This document shows, piece after piece, positions 34,821 to 42,826 of a DNA stretch of 64,000 nt. The DNA is from Rhizorhabdus wittichii RW1 (GTDB taxonomy: Bacteria; Pseudomonadota; Alphaproteobacteria; Sphingomonadales; Sphingomonadaceae): NCBI GenBank assembly GCA_000016765.1, contig CP000699.1:744001-808000 (forward strand), read 5' to 3'. The notes under the pieces are model-generated. The model saw only the letters and a program-made list of their open reading frames with translations, was not told where the DNA came from and did not search any database. How positions within the stretch are numbered: the first letter of the stretch is position 1; every line of letters begins with the position of its first letter. The position numbers and the translations under genes are program-made.

Positions 34821-37189
34821 ATCTTGTGCCGCAGCGTCAGATACCATTCGCGCGGCCGCGACCGCACCGCCTGCGCGCGATCGGAACTGGCGACGCCGCT
34901 GACGATATAGGCCTTGTCGGTCAGGTTGGTGCCGCCCAGCGTCACGTCCCAGTTCCGATCGGCGGACCGGTAGGTCAGCCCCGCGTTGAGGATGCCGTAG
35001 CCCTTCTGGAACAGCGACGGGTTGTTCGAGAACTCCTTGAACTGGCTGCTGCGATAGGCCCAGTCGGCGCGCAGGAAGACATTGCCCGACTCATTGTCGA
35101 AGAAGGTCACCGTCGTCCCGACATTATAGGTCCATTTCGGCGTGTTGGGCAGGTCGAAGCCCAGCGCGGCGGGATAGGCGCCGATCGCCGCCGCGGTGAA
35201 CTTGCGGTATTTGGCGTCGATATAGCCGAGGCTGCCGTCGATCCGCAGCCAGTCGGTCGGCACCGCCGCGCTCTCGACCTCGATGCCCTTGATGCGGGCC
35301 GAACCCGAATTGGCAAGCACCGGCAGGAAGCGGCCGATCGGGCCCGGGCCGTCCGGATCGATCGTGTAGGTGACCTGGATGTTGTTGTAGTCGGTGATGA
35401 AGCCGGCGACGTTCAGGCGCAGCTTGCCGCCGAGCCACTCGCTCTTGATGCCGGCCTCGTAGGAGGTCGCCTTTTCGGGCTTGGCATAGGGGATCAGCGT
35501 ATCGGGATCGACGCCCGCCGCCGGCTTGACCGGCGGGAAGAAGCGCATGGTGAAGCCGCCGCCCTTGAAGCCCTTCGAATAGGTCGCATAGAGCATCACG
35601 TCGTCGACCGGCTTGTAGCTCAGCGAGATCATCGGCGTGCCGGCCTTGCTGTTGCGCTTGTACCAGCCCGCCGGGAACAGCGGCGTGCCGGGCGTGCCGA
35701 AGGCGTTGGCGACGGGATTCACGAAGCCCGGGATCTTGATCACCGACAGGTCGTCATAGCCGATGACGTGCTGGAGGCCCGGATTGAACCGGCGCGTCTC
35801 ATAGGTGTAGCGGAAGCCGCCGGTCAGCGAGAGCCTGCTGGTGATCTCATAGGTGAGCTGGCCGAAGGCGGCATAGCTGTCGTTCTTGATGTCGCCGCCC
35901 GACAGGAACTGCGCGAGCGCGGTCTGGACCGGGAAGAGCTGCCGCCCCCATTCGCGCTGGTAATAGGCGCCGAGGACGTAGGACAGCCGCTTGTCGAGCA
36001 GGTTGCCGCTGAGCTGATATTCCTGGCTGAACGACTTGAAGTCGATGTCCTGCCCGACCTGGCTGTTGTAATAGGCGCTGCCGCCGAGGTTCTGGTCGAC
36101 GAACACGTCGACCTTGCGGAACGAGGTGATCGACTTGACGTTGATGTCGCCCGGCTTCCAGTCGAGCGTCAGGGCGACGCCCCGCACGTCGGTGTCGGCC
36201 GTGTTGCCGCCGGCATTGTAGGTGACGCGCGTGTCGGTCGGCAGCGAATATTGGTCGTTGAAGCAATAGGGGTTGGAGAAGCGCGACGCCCCCGCCGCCG
36301 GCGCGCAGACGCCGCCCGGCACCGCCAGGTTGAACAGGCGCGGGAAGCCCGCATCCTCGGTCACCCGCCGCAGATAGGTCGCCGGCGACTTCTCGCGGAT
36401 GCGCGTCCCGTCGAAGGCCAGCGTCGCCAGCAGGTTCGGGGCGACGTCGGCTTCGAAGACGAGCCGCCCGCCCAGCCGGTTCATGTCGCCCTGGACCTCG
36501 CCGGTCCGCTCGCCGCTGCGCAGGATGCGCTTCATGAAGCCGTCGCGGCTCTGATAGGAGGCGGACAGGCGGAAGCGCAGCCAGTCGGTGATCGGGCCGG
36601 ACATCGCGCCGCGCGCGTCGAGCCGGTCGTAGCGCCCGGTGGTCAGTTCCATCTCGGCCTGGTTGTCGGCGGTCGGGCGCTTGGTGATCACCTGGATCGC
36701 GCCGCCGATCGTGTTCTTGCCGAACAGCGTGCCTTGCGGGCCGCGCAGGATCTCGACGCGCTCGACGTCCACCGTGTCGAGCAGCGAGCCGAGCGACTTG
36801 CCGACATAGACGCCGTCCAGATAGACGGCGACGCCGGGCTCGACGGTCAGCACATAGTCGGTCTGGCCGATGCCGCGGATCGATATCTGGGTCGACGCAA
36901 CGCCGGATTCGTTGGCGACCGGATCGAGCTGGACGTTCGGCACGGCGCGCGAGACGTCGGCGATGTTCTGCAAGCCGCGATCCTGGAGCGAGCGGGAGTC
37001 GAAGGCCGACACCGACAGCGGCGTCGTCTGCACCGATTCCGCCCGACGGCGCGCCGTGACGACGATATCCTCGAGCCCGCCCGAGCGAGCGCCTTCTTCC
37101 TCGACCTGCGCGGCGGCCGGTTGCAGACCGCTGCAAAGGGCGATGGCGCAACCCGACAGCAAGATCATCTTTGCATGGCGATAATTCAT
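34817..37189 (-). CDS. TonB-dependent receptor (paralogue 2 of 3)
   Basis: A 790-residue outer-membrane receptor: signal peptide about 1-27 (LQPAAAQ), DIVVTARRRAESVQTTPLSV TonB-box/plug start, VEILRGPQGTLFGKNTIGGAIQ in the plug, and a barrel ending REWYLTLRHKI. It shares most of its length with the receptors at 29858-32236 and 58131-60503. Its stop codon overlaps the start of a dimethylformamidase-like gene, so import and hydrolysis of the ligand are linked. A 165-bp region ahead of it holds a perfect CGAAAA/TTTTCG palindrome, probably an operator. Confidence 0.92.
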   Translation of the reverse strand: MNYRHAKMILLSGCAIALCSGLQPAAAQVEEEGARSGGLEDIVVTARRRAESVQTTPLSVSAFDSRSLQDRGLQNIADVSRAVPNVQLDPVANESGVASTQISIRGIGQTDYVLTVEPGVAVYLDGVYVGKSLGSLLDTVDVERVEILRGPQGTLFGKNTIGGAIQVITKRPTADNQAEMELTTGRYDRLDARGAMSGPITDWLRFRLSASYQSRDGFMKRILRSGERTGEVQGDMNRLGGRLVFEADVAPNLLATLAFDGTRIREKSPATYLRRVTEDAGFPRLFNLAVPGGVCAPAAGASRFSNPYCFNDQYSLPTDTRVTYNAGGNTADTDVRGVALTLDWKPGDINVKSITSFRKVDVFVDQNLGGSAYYNSQVGQDIDFKSFSQEYQLSGNLLDKRLSYVLGAYYQREWGRQLFPVQTALAQFLSGGDIKNDSYAAFGQLTYEITSRLSLTGGFRYTYETRRFNPGLQHVIGYDDLSVIKIPGFVNPVANAFGTPGTPLFPAGWYKRNSKAGTPMISLSYKPVDDVMLYATYSKGFKGGGFTMRFFPPVKPAAGVDPDTLIPYAKPEKATSYEAGIKSEWLGGKLRLNVAGFITDYNNIQVTYTIDPDGPGPIGRFLPVLANSGSARIKGIEVESAAVPTDWLRIDGSLGYIDAKYRKFTAAAIGAYPAALGFDLPNTPKWTYNVGTTVTFFDNESGNVFLRADWAYRSSQFKEFSNNPSLFQKGYGILNAGLTYRSADRNWDVTLGGTNLTDKAYIVSGVASSDRAQAVRSRPREWYLTLRHKI

Positions 37190-37226
37190 AACGAGATCCC
37201 CTTTATTGAATATTGAATTCCCGCGA

Positions 37227-37241
37227 CGAAAATACTTTTCG
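37227..37241. promoter_or_regulatory. Palindrome CGAAAATACTTTTCG ahead of TonB receptor
   Basis: Perfect 6-bp inverted repeat around TAC, 37-52 bp upstream of the receptor start, inside an AT-rich 165-bp gap (37190-37354). A candidate operator; no matching copy was seen elsewhere in the window. Confidence 0.4.
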
Positions 37242-37354
37242 AAAGGCGCGAAATTCCAGCCGCCAAAACAACGTCAAGGCGAAATACACGGACGATATTC
37301 TTCAGTATCGACTAAATATTATTCAGCGCTTTGGTATCGGAGCATGCGTCATCA

Positions 37355-38719
37355 CTATGCCTCCTCTATGTCCGAGGCGTCCCGCAGGACGCGGCGATAG
37401 GCGGAAAGTCCGGTCAGCAGGCACAGGCCGGCGGTCAGCGACAGCAGGCCGCTGCCGATGCCCAGTCCCCAGCGCAGCATCGCTTCCCGGCCGAAGAGAT
37501 GATCGGTCAGCAGCGCCACCACCAGCGGGCCGACCGATATCCCGATGATATTGACCAGCATCAGCGCGATGCCGTTGACGCGCCCGCGCAGCGCGTCGGG
37601 CGTGATCAGCTGGATCGCCGTCGGGCCGAGCGACACGAACGAGGTCGAAAGGAAGGTGAAGGGCACGTAGAGCGCCAGCGACAGATAGGGGTTGCCGGCG
37701 ATCGCCGCGACCAGGCAGATCGGCGCGAGCACCAGCGCGATGATCGCCGCCAGCCGCAGGGTCGCGTCGGCGTGGCGCCGCGACAGCCGGATCGCCCCCA
37801 TGCCGCCCGCCAGGATGCCGGCCGTCCCGAAGACGAGCATCATCAGCCCCAGCCAGCGGGCAGTGTCGGCCGTCGCCCAGCCATAGGTCCGCTCGAACAT
37901 CGCCGGAATCCAGGCCATGTTCGCATAGCTGACGCTGGTGAGCAGCCCGATGCCGAGGCAATAATGCGCCAGGAAGCGGCTGCGCGGCGACAGGAAGGCG
38001 CGGAGGGAGGGTCCGCCCTGCGCGCCCGCCACCCGCGCGCGCGCCGGCTCGCGGATCGTCAGGATCAGCAGCGAGATCGCGAAGCCCGGCGCGGCGACGA
38101 TGAAGAAGGCGGCCTGCCATGGCGCGAAACCCTGGAGGAAGGGCAGCGCCGCGGTCGCCGGCGCGGCCATCCGCTCGGCGAAGGCGCCGAAGATATAGGC
38201 GAGGCCGGCCCCGAGCGAGCCGCCGATCGAATAGACGCTGATCGCCAGCGGCAGCCGGTCCTTCGCGAAATAATTGCTGATCAGCGAGAAGGCGGCGGGG
38301 CCCAGCACGGCTTCGCCGATGCCCACGCCCATCCGCGCCATGAACAGCTCGGGGAAACTGCGCGACAGCCCGCAGGCGATCGTCATCAGGCACCAGATCG
38401 CCAGCGCCATGGCGAGGATGTTGCGCCGGTTGAACCGGTCGACCAGCCATCCGGCCGGCAGGATGCAGGTCGAATAGAAGATCGCGAAGGCCAGCCCCTG
38501 CAACAGGCCGATCTGGACGTCGGAGATGCCGATGTCGCGCTTGATCGGCCCGACCAGCAGGCTCAATATCTGCCGGTCGAGGAAGGCCGCGATATAGGCG
38601 AGCACGAGGACGCCGACGACGTACCAGCCATAGCGCGCGGCCTTGCCGGGCGCGGATGCGGGGCCGGGCTGCGCCGGAAGCGCCATCGCCATGGCCGGAA
38701 GCTCGACCGGCCTATCCAT
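37355..38719 (-). CDS. MFS transporter (spinster/ACS-like)
   Basis: A 454-residue inner-membrane transporter with 12 predicted helices. The motif-A region GWLVDRFNRRNILAMALAIW after helix 2, ARMGVGIGEAVLGPAAFSLISNYF in helix 4-5, and DALRGRVNGIALMLVNIIGISVGP in helix 10-11 are typical of the organic-compound MFS group common in sphingomonads. Start 38719 follows GGGAGGG and lies 8 bp inside the end of the dimethylformamidase-like copy 2, so the two genes are coupled. Likely carries the substrate or product of that enzyme. Confidence 0.88.
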   Translation of the reverse strand: MDRPVELPAMAMALPAQPGPASAPGKAARYGWYVVGVLVLAYIAAFLDRQILSLLVGPIKRDIGISDVQIGLLQGLAFAIFYSTCILPAGWLVDRFNRRNILAMALAIWCLMTIACGLSRSFPELFMARMGVGIGEAVLGPAAFSLISNYFAKDRLPLAISVYSIGGSLGAGLAYIFGAFAERMAAPATAALPFLQGFAPWQAAFFIVAAPGFAISLLILTIREPARARVAGAQGGPSLRAFLSPRSRFLAHYCLGIGLLTSVSYANMAWIPAMFERTYGWATADTARWLGLMMLVFGTAGILAGGMGAIRLSRRHADATLRLAAIIALVLAPICLVAAIAGNPYLSLALYVPFTFLSTSFVSLGPTAIQLITPDALRGRVNGIALMLVNIIGISVGPLVVALLTDHLFGREAMLRWGLGIGSGLLSLTAGLCLLTGLSAYRRVLRDASDIEEA

Positions 38720-40787
38720 CGATCCCTCCCCGCCCGGCGAAGCGCCGCAGCACGTTGCGGGTGATGGTCGCGACCTTGTTGGCCCCGCCGTCGGTGAGCA
38801 GGCATCCGGTCCAGGCGATCGACCCGACCGAGAACACGTCGCCGCGCCGGCCATGGCCGGGGATCAGCACGAGGTCGGCGCGGTTCTCGCCGAGCGTCCC
38901 GGTCCAGCGCCAGTCGTCGAGCAGATATTCGGTGACGGGCGGATCGAAACGCGCGACCGCGAGGCAGACGGCGTCGGCCGGCGTGCCGAGGCCGGGCTCC
39001 ATCCGGTCATATTCGAAACCGCCCGGCTGGCCGAGGACGCAGCTCTCGGTATCGATCGCATCACCCTCGATGCCATCGAACACCCAGGCATGAGCGGGAT
39101 CATGGCTCGCCTCGGTGCGGACATAGGGGCGTCCGCGATCGAACGTCACCGACGCCGTCCCGACGCCGAACAGCCGGTGCGCCGACCGGTCGCGCAGCTT
39201 CCACTTGCCGCCCAGTTCTCCGGTCGAGGCATGATGCGCCTCGCCGGGCGGCGATTTCCAGTGCGAGCCGCCGCTGTGGCCGCGCCGCAGCTCCATCACC
39301 TGCGGCTCGTCCGGATAGGTCGAGACCGCGCAGTAGAAGCCGTTACCGCCGAAATAGACCAGGTTCCCGCCCTGCCGGTTGAACGCATCGAGCGCATCGA
39401 GCACGGCGGCGCTGACATATTCGGGATGGCTGCCGGTCATCACCACCGCATAGCCCTGCAACGCCTCGACGCCACGGACGTGCAGGTCGTGATCGGTCAG
39501 CACGTCGACCGGCTCGCCGATGCTGTCGAGCCAGTCGAGGATCAGCAGGTCGGCGCTGAGCTGGTGAGGTCCGCCGATATAGGGATGGTGATAGCCGGCG
39601 CGGAGATTGACGATCGGATGCAGCCAGGACGCATGGGTGCAGCCGGTGCCGTCGCGATGGCGGTCATAGGGGCTCAGCATCCCGTGCCCGGCCGCCCACA
39701 GCTCGGCGGCGATGACGCTCTGTTCGAGCGGCTTGCCGGTCCGCGCCTCGACATTGGGCATGTCCCACCAATGCCGCTCATTGCCATAGGCCAGATAGCT
39801 GAAGGTCGGGGCCAGGAAGGCGCAGCGGGGCTTCGGTCCTCCGGCGCCCGGCGTGACCAGGAACGGCAGGTGATCGGAACCCTCCGCCGTCGATATCTGC
39901 AAGGCATAGATGCCGCTGGCGAGGGTCGCGGGCACCGTCCAGGCGAGCGTCGTCGCCCAGCCGGCGTCGGTCAGGTCGTCGCTATGGAAGGCGATCGCGT
40001 CATAATGCGACGGCTGCCGGCGCGGATCGTGGGCGGTGCCGTCCCAGGCCGGCCCGGTGACCGCGCGGCGGGGATGCTGGACCAGGCGAAGCTCGTTCCC
40101 GCCGCCCGCGACGTCGACGACGCGCGCCGTTTCGAGATGCCGGCTCATGTCCCATTCGGCGATCGGCCCCCGCGCGATCGAATGGATCGCCGGCCGGGCG
40201 ATCTTGCCGTCGAGGCAACCGACGGTCGCCTCCCCGTCCCACCAGCCGGAGAACCGGAAGTCCTCCGCGCGGATCGCCTGGAAGTCCTCCGCCGTCTCGA
40301 CGCTGCCGCCGACCTCGCGATCGTCGAGCGGCGTCACCTCCAGCCGGGTCGGGCTGCCCATCGCCAGGACGACCCGATACCAATGGTTCGGCCGCAGCGG
40401 GACGTCGGAGCGAAGCTCCACGCCTCCGCCGAGCGCGACCAGCCGCCCCGCCTCGACGAACAGGCCATGGTCCGGGCCGCTGGTCGCTATTCCCTGCCGT
40501 TCGGAACTCTCGGCCGTCGGGCACAGGTGGAGCGAAAGCGTGAGATCCGCCGGCCAGCCGGATGCCGGCCGGGCGAGCACCGCATGGCTGCCCATCCGGA
40601 TCGGCTGGAGCGTCCCCGGATGGCGGCCGTCGACGTCCGAGGCGATCGGCTCGAACAGCGCCGGATCGCGGTGGAGCTTCACCATCCGCGCCTCGAAGCC
40701 CGCCGCGGCCGTGCTCACCGCGAATTCCACGGTTTCGCCCGGCACGACGTTCAGCTTCTTGGCATATCCGGTGATCGGTAGCTCCAC
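38712..40787 (-). CDS. N,N-dimethylformamidase large-subunit-like protein (copy 2)
   Basis: A 691-residue homologue of copy 1 (32703-34820) with the same order: LamG-like sandwich, then the core motifs AIAFHSDDLTDAGW, APTFSYLAYGNERHWW, SPYDRHRDGTG, LTDHDLHVRGVEAL, MTGSHPEYVS and GGNGFYCAVS. The copies are clearly diverged outside the motifs, so this is an old duplication or separate acquisition with different specificity. A GTG start at 40787 follows GGAGAC. It is 53 bp downstream of the aldo/keto reductase and overlaps the MFS gene by 8 bp. Amide hydrolysis is expected from the family but the true substrate is unknown. Confidence 0.87.
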   Translation of the reverse strand: MELPITGYAKKLNVVPGETVEFAVSTAAAGFEARMVKLHRDPALFEPIASDVDGRHPGTLQPIRMGSHAVLARPASGWPADLTLSLHLCPTAESSERQGIATSGPDHGLFVEAGRLVALGGGVELRSDVPLRPNHWYRVVLAMGSPTRLEVTPLDDREVGGSVETAEDFQAIRAEDFRFSGWWDGEATVGCLDGKIARPAIHSIARGPIAEWDMSRHLETARVVDVAGGGNELRLVQHPRRAVTGPAWDGTAHDPRRQPSHYDAIAFHSDDLTDAGWATTLAWTVPATLASGIYALQISTAEGSDHLPFLVTPGAGGPKPRCAFLAPTFSYLAYGNERHWWDMPNVEARTGKPLEQSVIAAELWAAGHGMLSPYDRHRDGTGCTHASWLHPIVNLRAGYHHPYIGGPHQLSADLLILDWLDSIGEPVDVLTDHDLHVRGVEALQGYAVVMTGSHPEYVSAAVLDALDAFNRQGGNLVYFGGNGFYCAVSTYPDEPQVMELRRGHSGGSHWKSPPGEAHHASTGELGGKWKLRDRSAHRLFGVGTASVTFDRGRPYVRTEASHDPAHAWVFDGIEGDAIDTESCVLGQPGGFEYDRMEPGLGTPADAVCLAVARFDPPVTEYLLDDWRWTGTLGENRADLVLIPGHGRRGDVFSVGSIAWTGCLLTDGGANKVATITRNVLRRFAGRGGIDG

Positions 40788-40840
40788 GCACTGTCTCCAG
40801 AAGGATGATCCGGCCCGTTCAATAGCTCAATCGATGCGTC

Positions 40841-41983
40841 TCACGCCTTGATGTGATGTCCATAGGGTTCGGCGAGCACGACCGGATCGCGATGGCGGGT
40901 GACGAGCTTGCCGTCCTCGACGTCGAAATAGTCGGTCGCGACATTCTCGATCGCGTCGCGATCCTCGATGCGGTCGAGGTCGTAGCAGTCGCCCGCCGGC
41001 CCGGTGGAACGCGCGAGCACCGCATCGATCGCCTGCCGGTCCTCCTCGTCGAGCGCGAATTCGAACAGCTTGAGATTCTGGGCGAGGTGCCGGTCGTGCC
41101 GGGCGCCCTGGATCACCGCGGCGACGCTCGGCTGGTCGAGGACGTAGCGGCTGGCGACCGCCGGGATCGCGACGCCATGCCTGGCGCCGATCGCGTCGAG
41201 CGTGCGCAGCAGCTCCTGGAACAGCGCCCAGCCGCCGAAGTCGACGATGATGCGGTAATATTTGTCGAGCGAGACATTTTCGAAGGTCGGCTTGCCCGGA
41301 TCGGGGATGCCGAGCCACTTGGACGAGATCAGCCCGCCGCCGATCGATCCATAGCAGAGGAGCTGGATGTCGTTTTCGGCACAATATTGCTCCATGCCGT
41401 TCTTGGGGCGGCGGTCGGTCAGCGAATATTGCACCTGGTTGGCGACGATATCGACACCGGCATCGACCATCCTGGCCAGCTCGGCGACATTGTAGTTGGT
41501 ACCGCCGATATGGTGGATCTTGCCCGCCTGCTGGAGCTCCTTGAGGATCAGCGCGGTCTCGACATTGCCGTCGATCTCGTAGTTCCACCAGTGGAGCTGG
41601 ACGAGGTCGAGCCGCTCGACCTTCAGCCGGGCGAGCGAGCGGTCGATCGTGTCGACGATGGTCTGGCGGCCGTGGTTGCGCAGCTCCTCCTCCTGGAGGA
41701 AAGCCGGGATATATTTGGTATGGACCGCGATCTTCGACGCTTCGGCGGGGCCGCGCTCGCGGCGGAAGCGCTCGATGAAGCGGCCGATCCGCTCCTCGAC
41801 CCCATAATAGACGTCGCCGCAGTCGAAGGCGGTGATCCCCGCATCGACGAAGGACACCATGTGGCGATGCATGTCGTCGTCGTCGCGCACGCTGCTGCTA
41901 TGGTCGTCGGCGATCTGCCAGTTTCCCTTGATGACGCGGGGAACCGAGAAATCGGGGCGCAGATTTACGCGGGGAATGGTCAT
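40841..41983 (-). CDS. Aldo/keto reductase
   Basis: A 380-residue NADPH-dependent aldo/keto reductase TIM barrel. The catalytic tetrad is visible: Asp54 and Tyr59 (FDCGDVYYG), Lys90 (VHTKY) and His131 (VQLHWW). Cofactor-binding segments near the end (AVASRYVLDQPSVAAVIQGA) are also typical. The C terminus is longer than usual by about 50 residues (DYFDVEDGKLVTRHRDP). Start at 41983 overlaps the TIGR04076 stop by 4 bp. Probably reduces a carbonyl intermediate, or works in the oxidative direction, in the catabolic pathway of this operon. Confidence 0.9.
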   Translation of the reverse strand: MTIPRVNLRPDFSVPRVIKGNWQIADDHSSSVRDDDDMHRHMVSFVDAGITAFDCGDVYYGVEERIGRFIERFRRERGPAEASKIAVHTKYIPAFLQEEELRNHGRQTIVDTIDRSLARLKVERLDLVQLHWWNYEIDGNVETALILKELQQAGKIHHIGGTNYNVAELARMVDAGVDIVANQVQYSLTDRRPKNGMEQYCAENDIQLLCYGSIGGGLISSKWLGIPDPGKPTFENVSLDKYYRIIVDFGGWALFQELLRTLDAIGARHGVAIPAVASRYVLDQPSVAAVIQGARHDRHLAQNLKLFEFALDEEDRQAIDAVLARSTGPAGDCYDLDRIEDRDAIENVATDYFDVEDGKLVTRHRDPVVLAEPYGHHIKA

Positions 41984-42372
41984 GCATGGTCCTCTGATTG
42001 GCTGGTCTTGTCGAGCGACAGCGCCGAATTCTCCGAATGGCTGTGCATCCGGCGGGTCTCGCGGATGATCCTGAAACGGCCGCCGCAATGCGGATCGGGA
42101 CAGGCGATCACCGCGTCCGTGTTCATCCAGTCGTTGGGATGAAGGTCTCGCTGCTTGGCTGGCAGCAACGGCAGGATCGCTGCCAACGAATACATAGGGA
42201 AGCGCACCCCCTCCCCCATGGTGATCAGGTCATCGTCAGTAACGGTGAAATAGTCACCTGTCTTGTGCTTGCAGATGAACGGCTTGCCATCCTGTTCCGG
42301 CATCACTTCGACGCGAAGATCATGAAGCGGATAGCCGTCATCTGCCGCTGCGCTGCTCACGATACCTCCCAT
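41980..42372 (-). CDS. TIGR04076 family protein
   Basis: A 130-residue protein that resembles the TIGR04076 family: HDLRVEVMPEQ, FICKHKTGDYF, FPMYSLAAILPLLPAKQR, HPNDWM and CPDPHCGGRFRI. The two cysteines of CPDPHC plus Cys in FICKHK suggest a metal or zinc-ribbon-like site. Function is unknown; such proteins often sit beside aldo/keto reductases in sphingomonads and actinobacteria. It is the first gene of the minus-strand run and overlaps the reductase by 4 bp. Confidence 0.78.
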   Translation of the reverse strand: MGGIVSSAAADDGYPLHDLRVEVMPEQDGKPFICKHKTGDYFTVTDDDLITMGEGVRFPMYSLAAILPLLPAKQRDLHPNDWMNTDAVIACPDPHCGGRFRIIRETRRMHSHSENSALSLDKTSQSEDHA

Positions 42373-42448
42373 GATTATGCTTGTCTGGAAAAGAAAGATG
42401 CGCGCATCGGCGCCGGATGGCGCGATAGGAATTGCGCAAAACCCGAAT

Positions 42449-42473
42449 AAATTGCTTTTAATTGAAAAATCAC
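42449..42473 (+). promoter_or_regulatory. AT-rich box, copy 1
   Basis: AAATTGCTTTT, then one variable base, ATTGAAAA, one variable base, TCAC. It matches the element at 46979-47003 at 23 of 25 positions. Located 77 bp before the TIGR04076 start (minus strand) and 354 bp before the receptor start (plus strand). Confidence 0.55.
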
Positions 42474-42563
42474 CCGCCCGCCGGAGCAGCCGTCGCCGGG
42501 ATCGGAGCGGAAATATTGACCGTCTGGACGATCAATAAATTTGCGGCGACGGACGGGACCCTA

Positions 42564-42604
42564 TTGACATCAATGGCGCAGCTTCAATAATCGAAGAAAT
42601 TCGA
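42564..42604 (+). promoter_or_regulatory. Sigma-70-like promoter with palindrome at the start point
   Basis: TTGACA at 42564-42569, 16-base spacer, AATAAT at 42586-42591. Immediately after comes TCGAAGAAATTCGA (42591-42604), a 5-bp inverted repeat near the expected +1. Would give a leader of about 230 nt for the TonB receptor at 42827. Confidence 0.5.
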
Positions 42605-42826
42605 TTTTATAAGCAGGGAGGATAGGCGCAGGCCAAACCAGCGGCGCGCATCAGGTAAGTTTTTTCGCTACCAGCTAGAAATTTCATCCGGCAACGGGGC
42701 GCAACACCTACCAACAAACTCGATGTTATACGGCTTATCAACGCCAGCCGCTCCAGCGCCATCATCCATCAGGGACGAACATCACCACCTGCCGCAGACG
42801 ATCGAGGCAGACAGAAGGGGGTTTTT

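Larger units (their letters stand above)
42373..42826. promoter_or_regulatory. Divergent regulatory region (454 bp) without genes
   Basis: Markedly AT-richer than its surroundings. It separates the TIGR04076-led minus-strand run from the plus-strand receptor-amidohydrolase-AraC run. I see an AT-rich box (42449-42473), a sigma-70-like promoter (42564-42591), and a TCGAA/TTCGA inverted repeat. No convincing small gene. Confidence 0.7.

Noticed and set aside
41980-42372. TIGR04076 protein as the missing small subunit of dimethylformamidase
   Set aside because: Length is similar (130 residues), but motifs (LLPLLPAKQR, HPNDWM, CPDPHC) are those of TIGR04076 and do not resemble the known small subunit.
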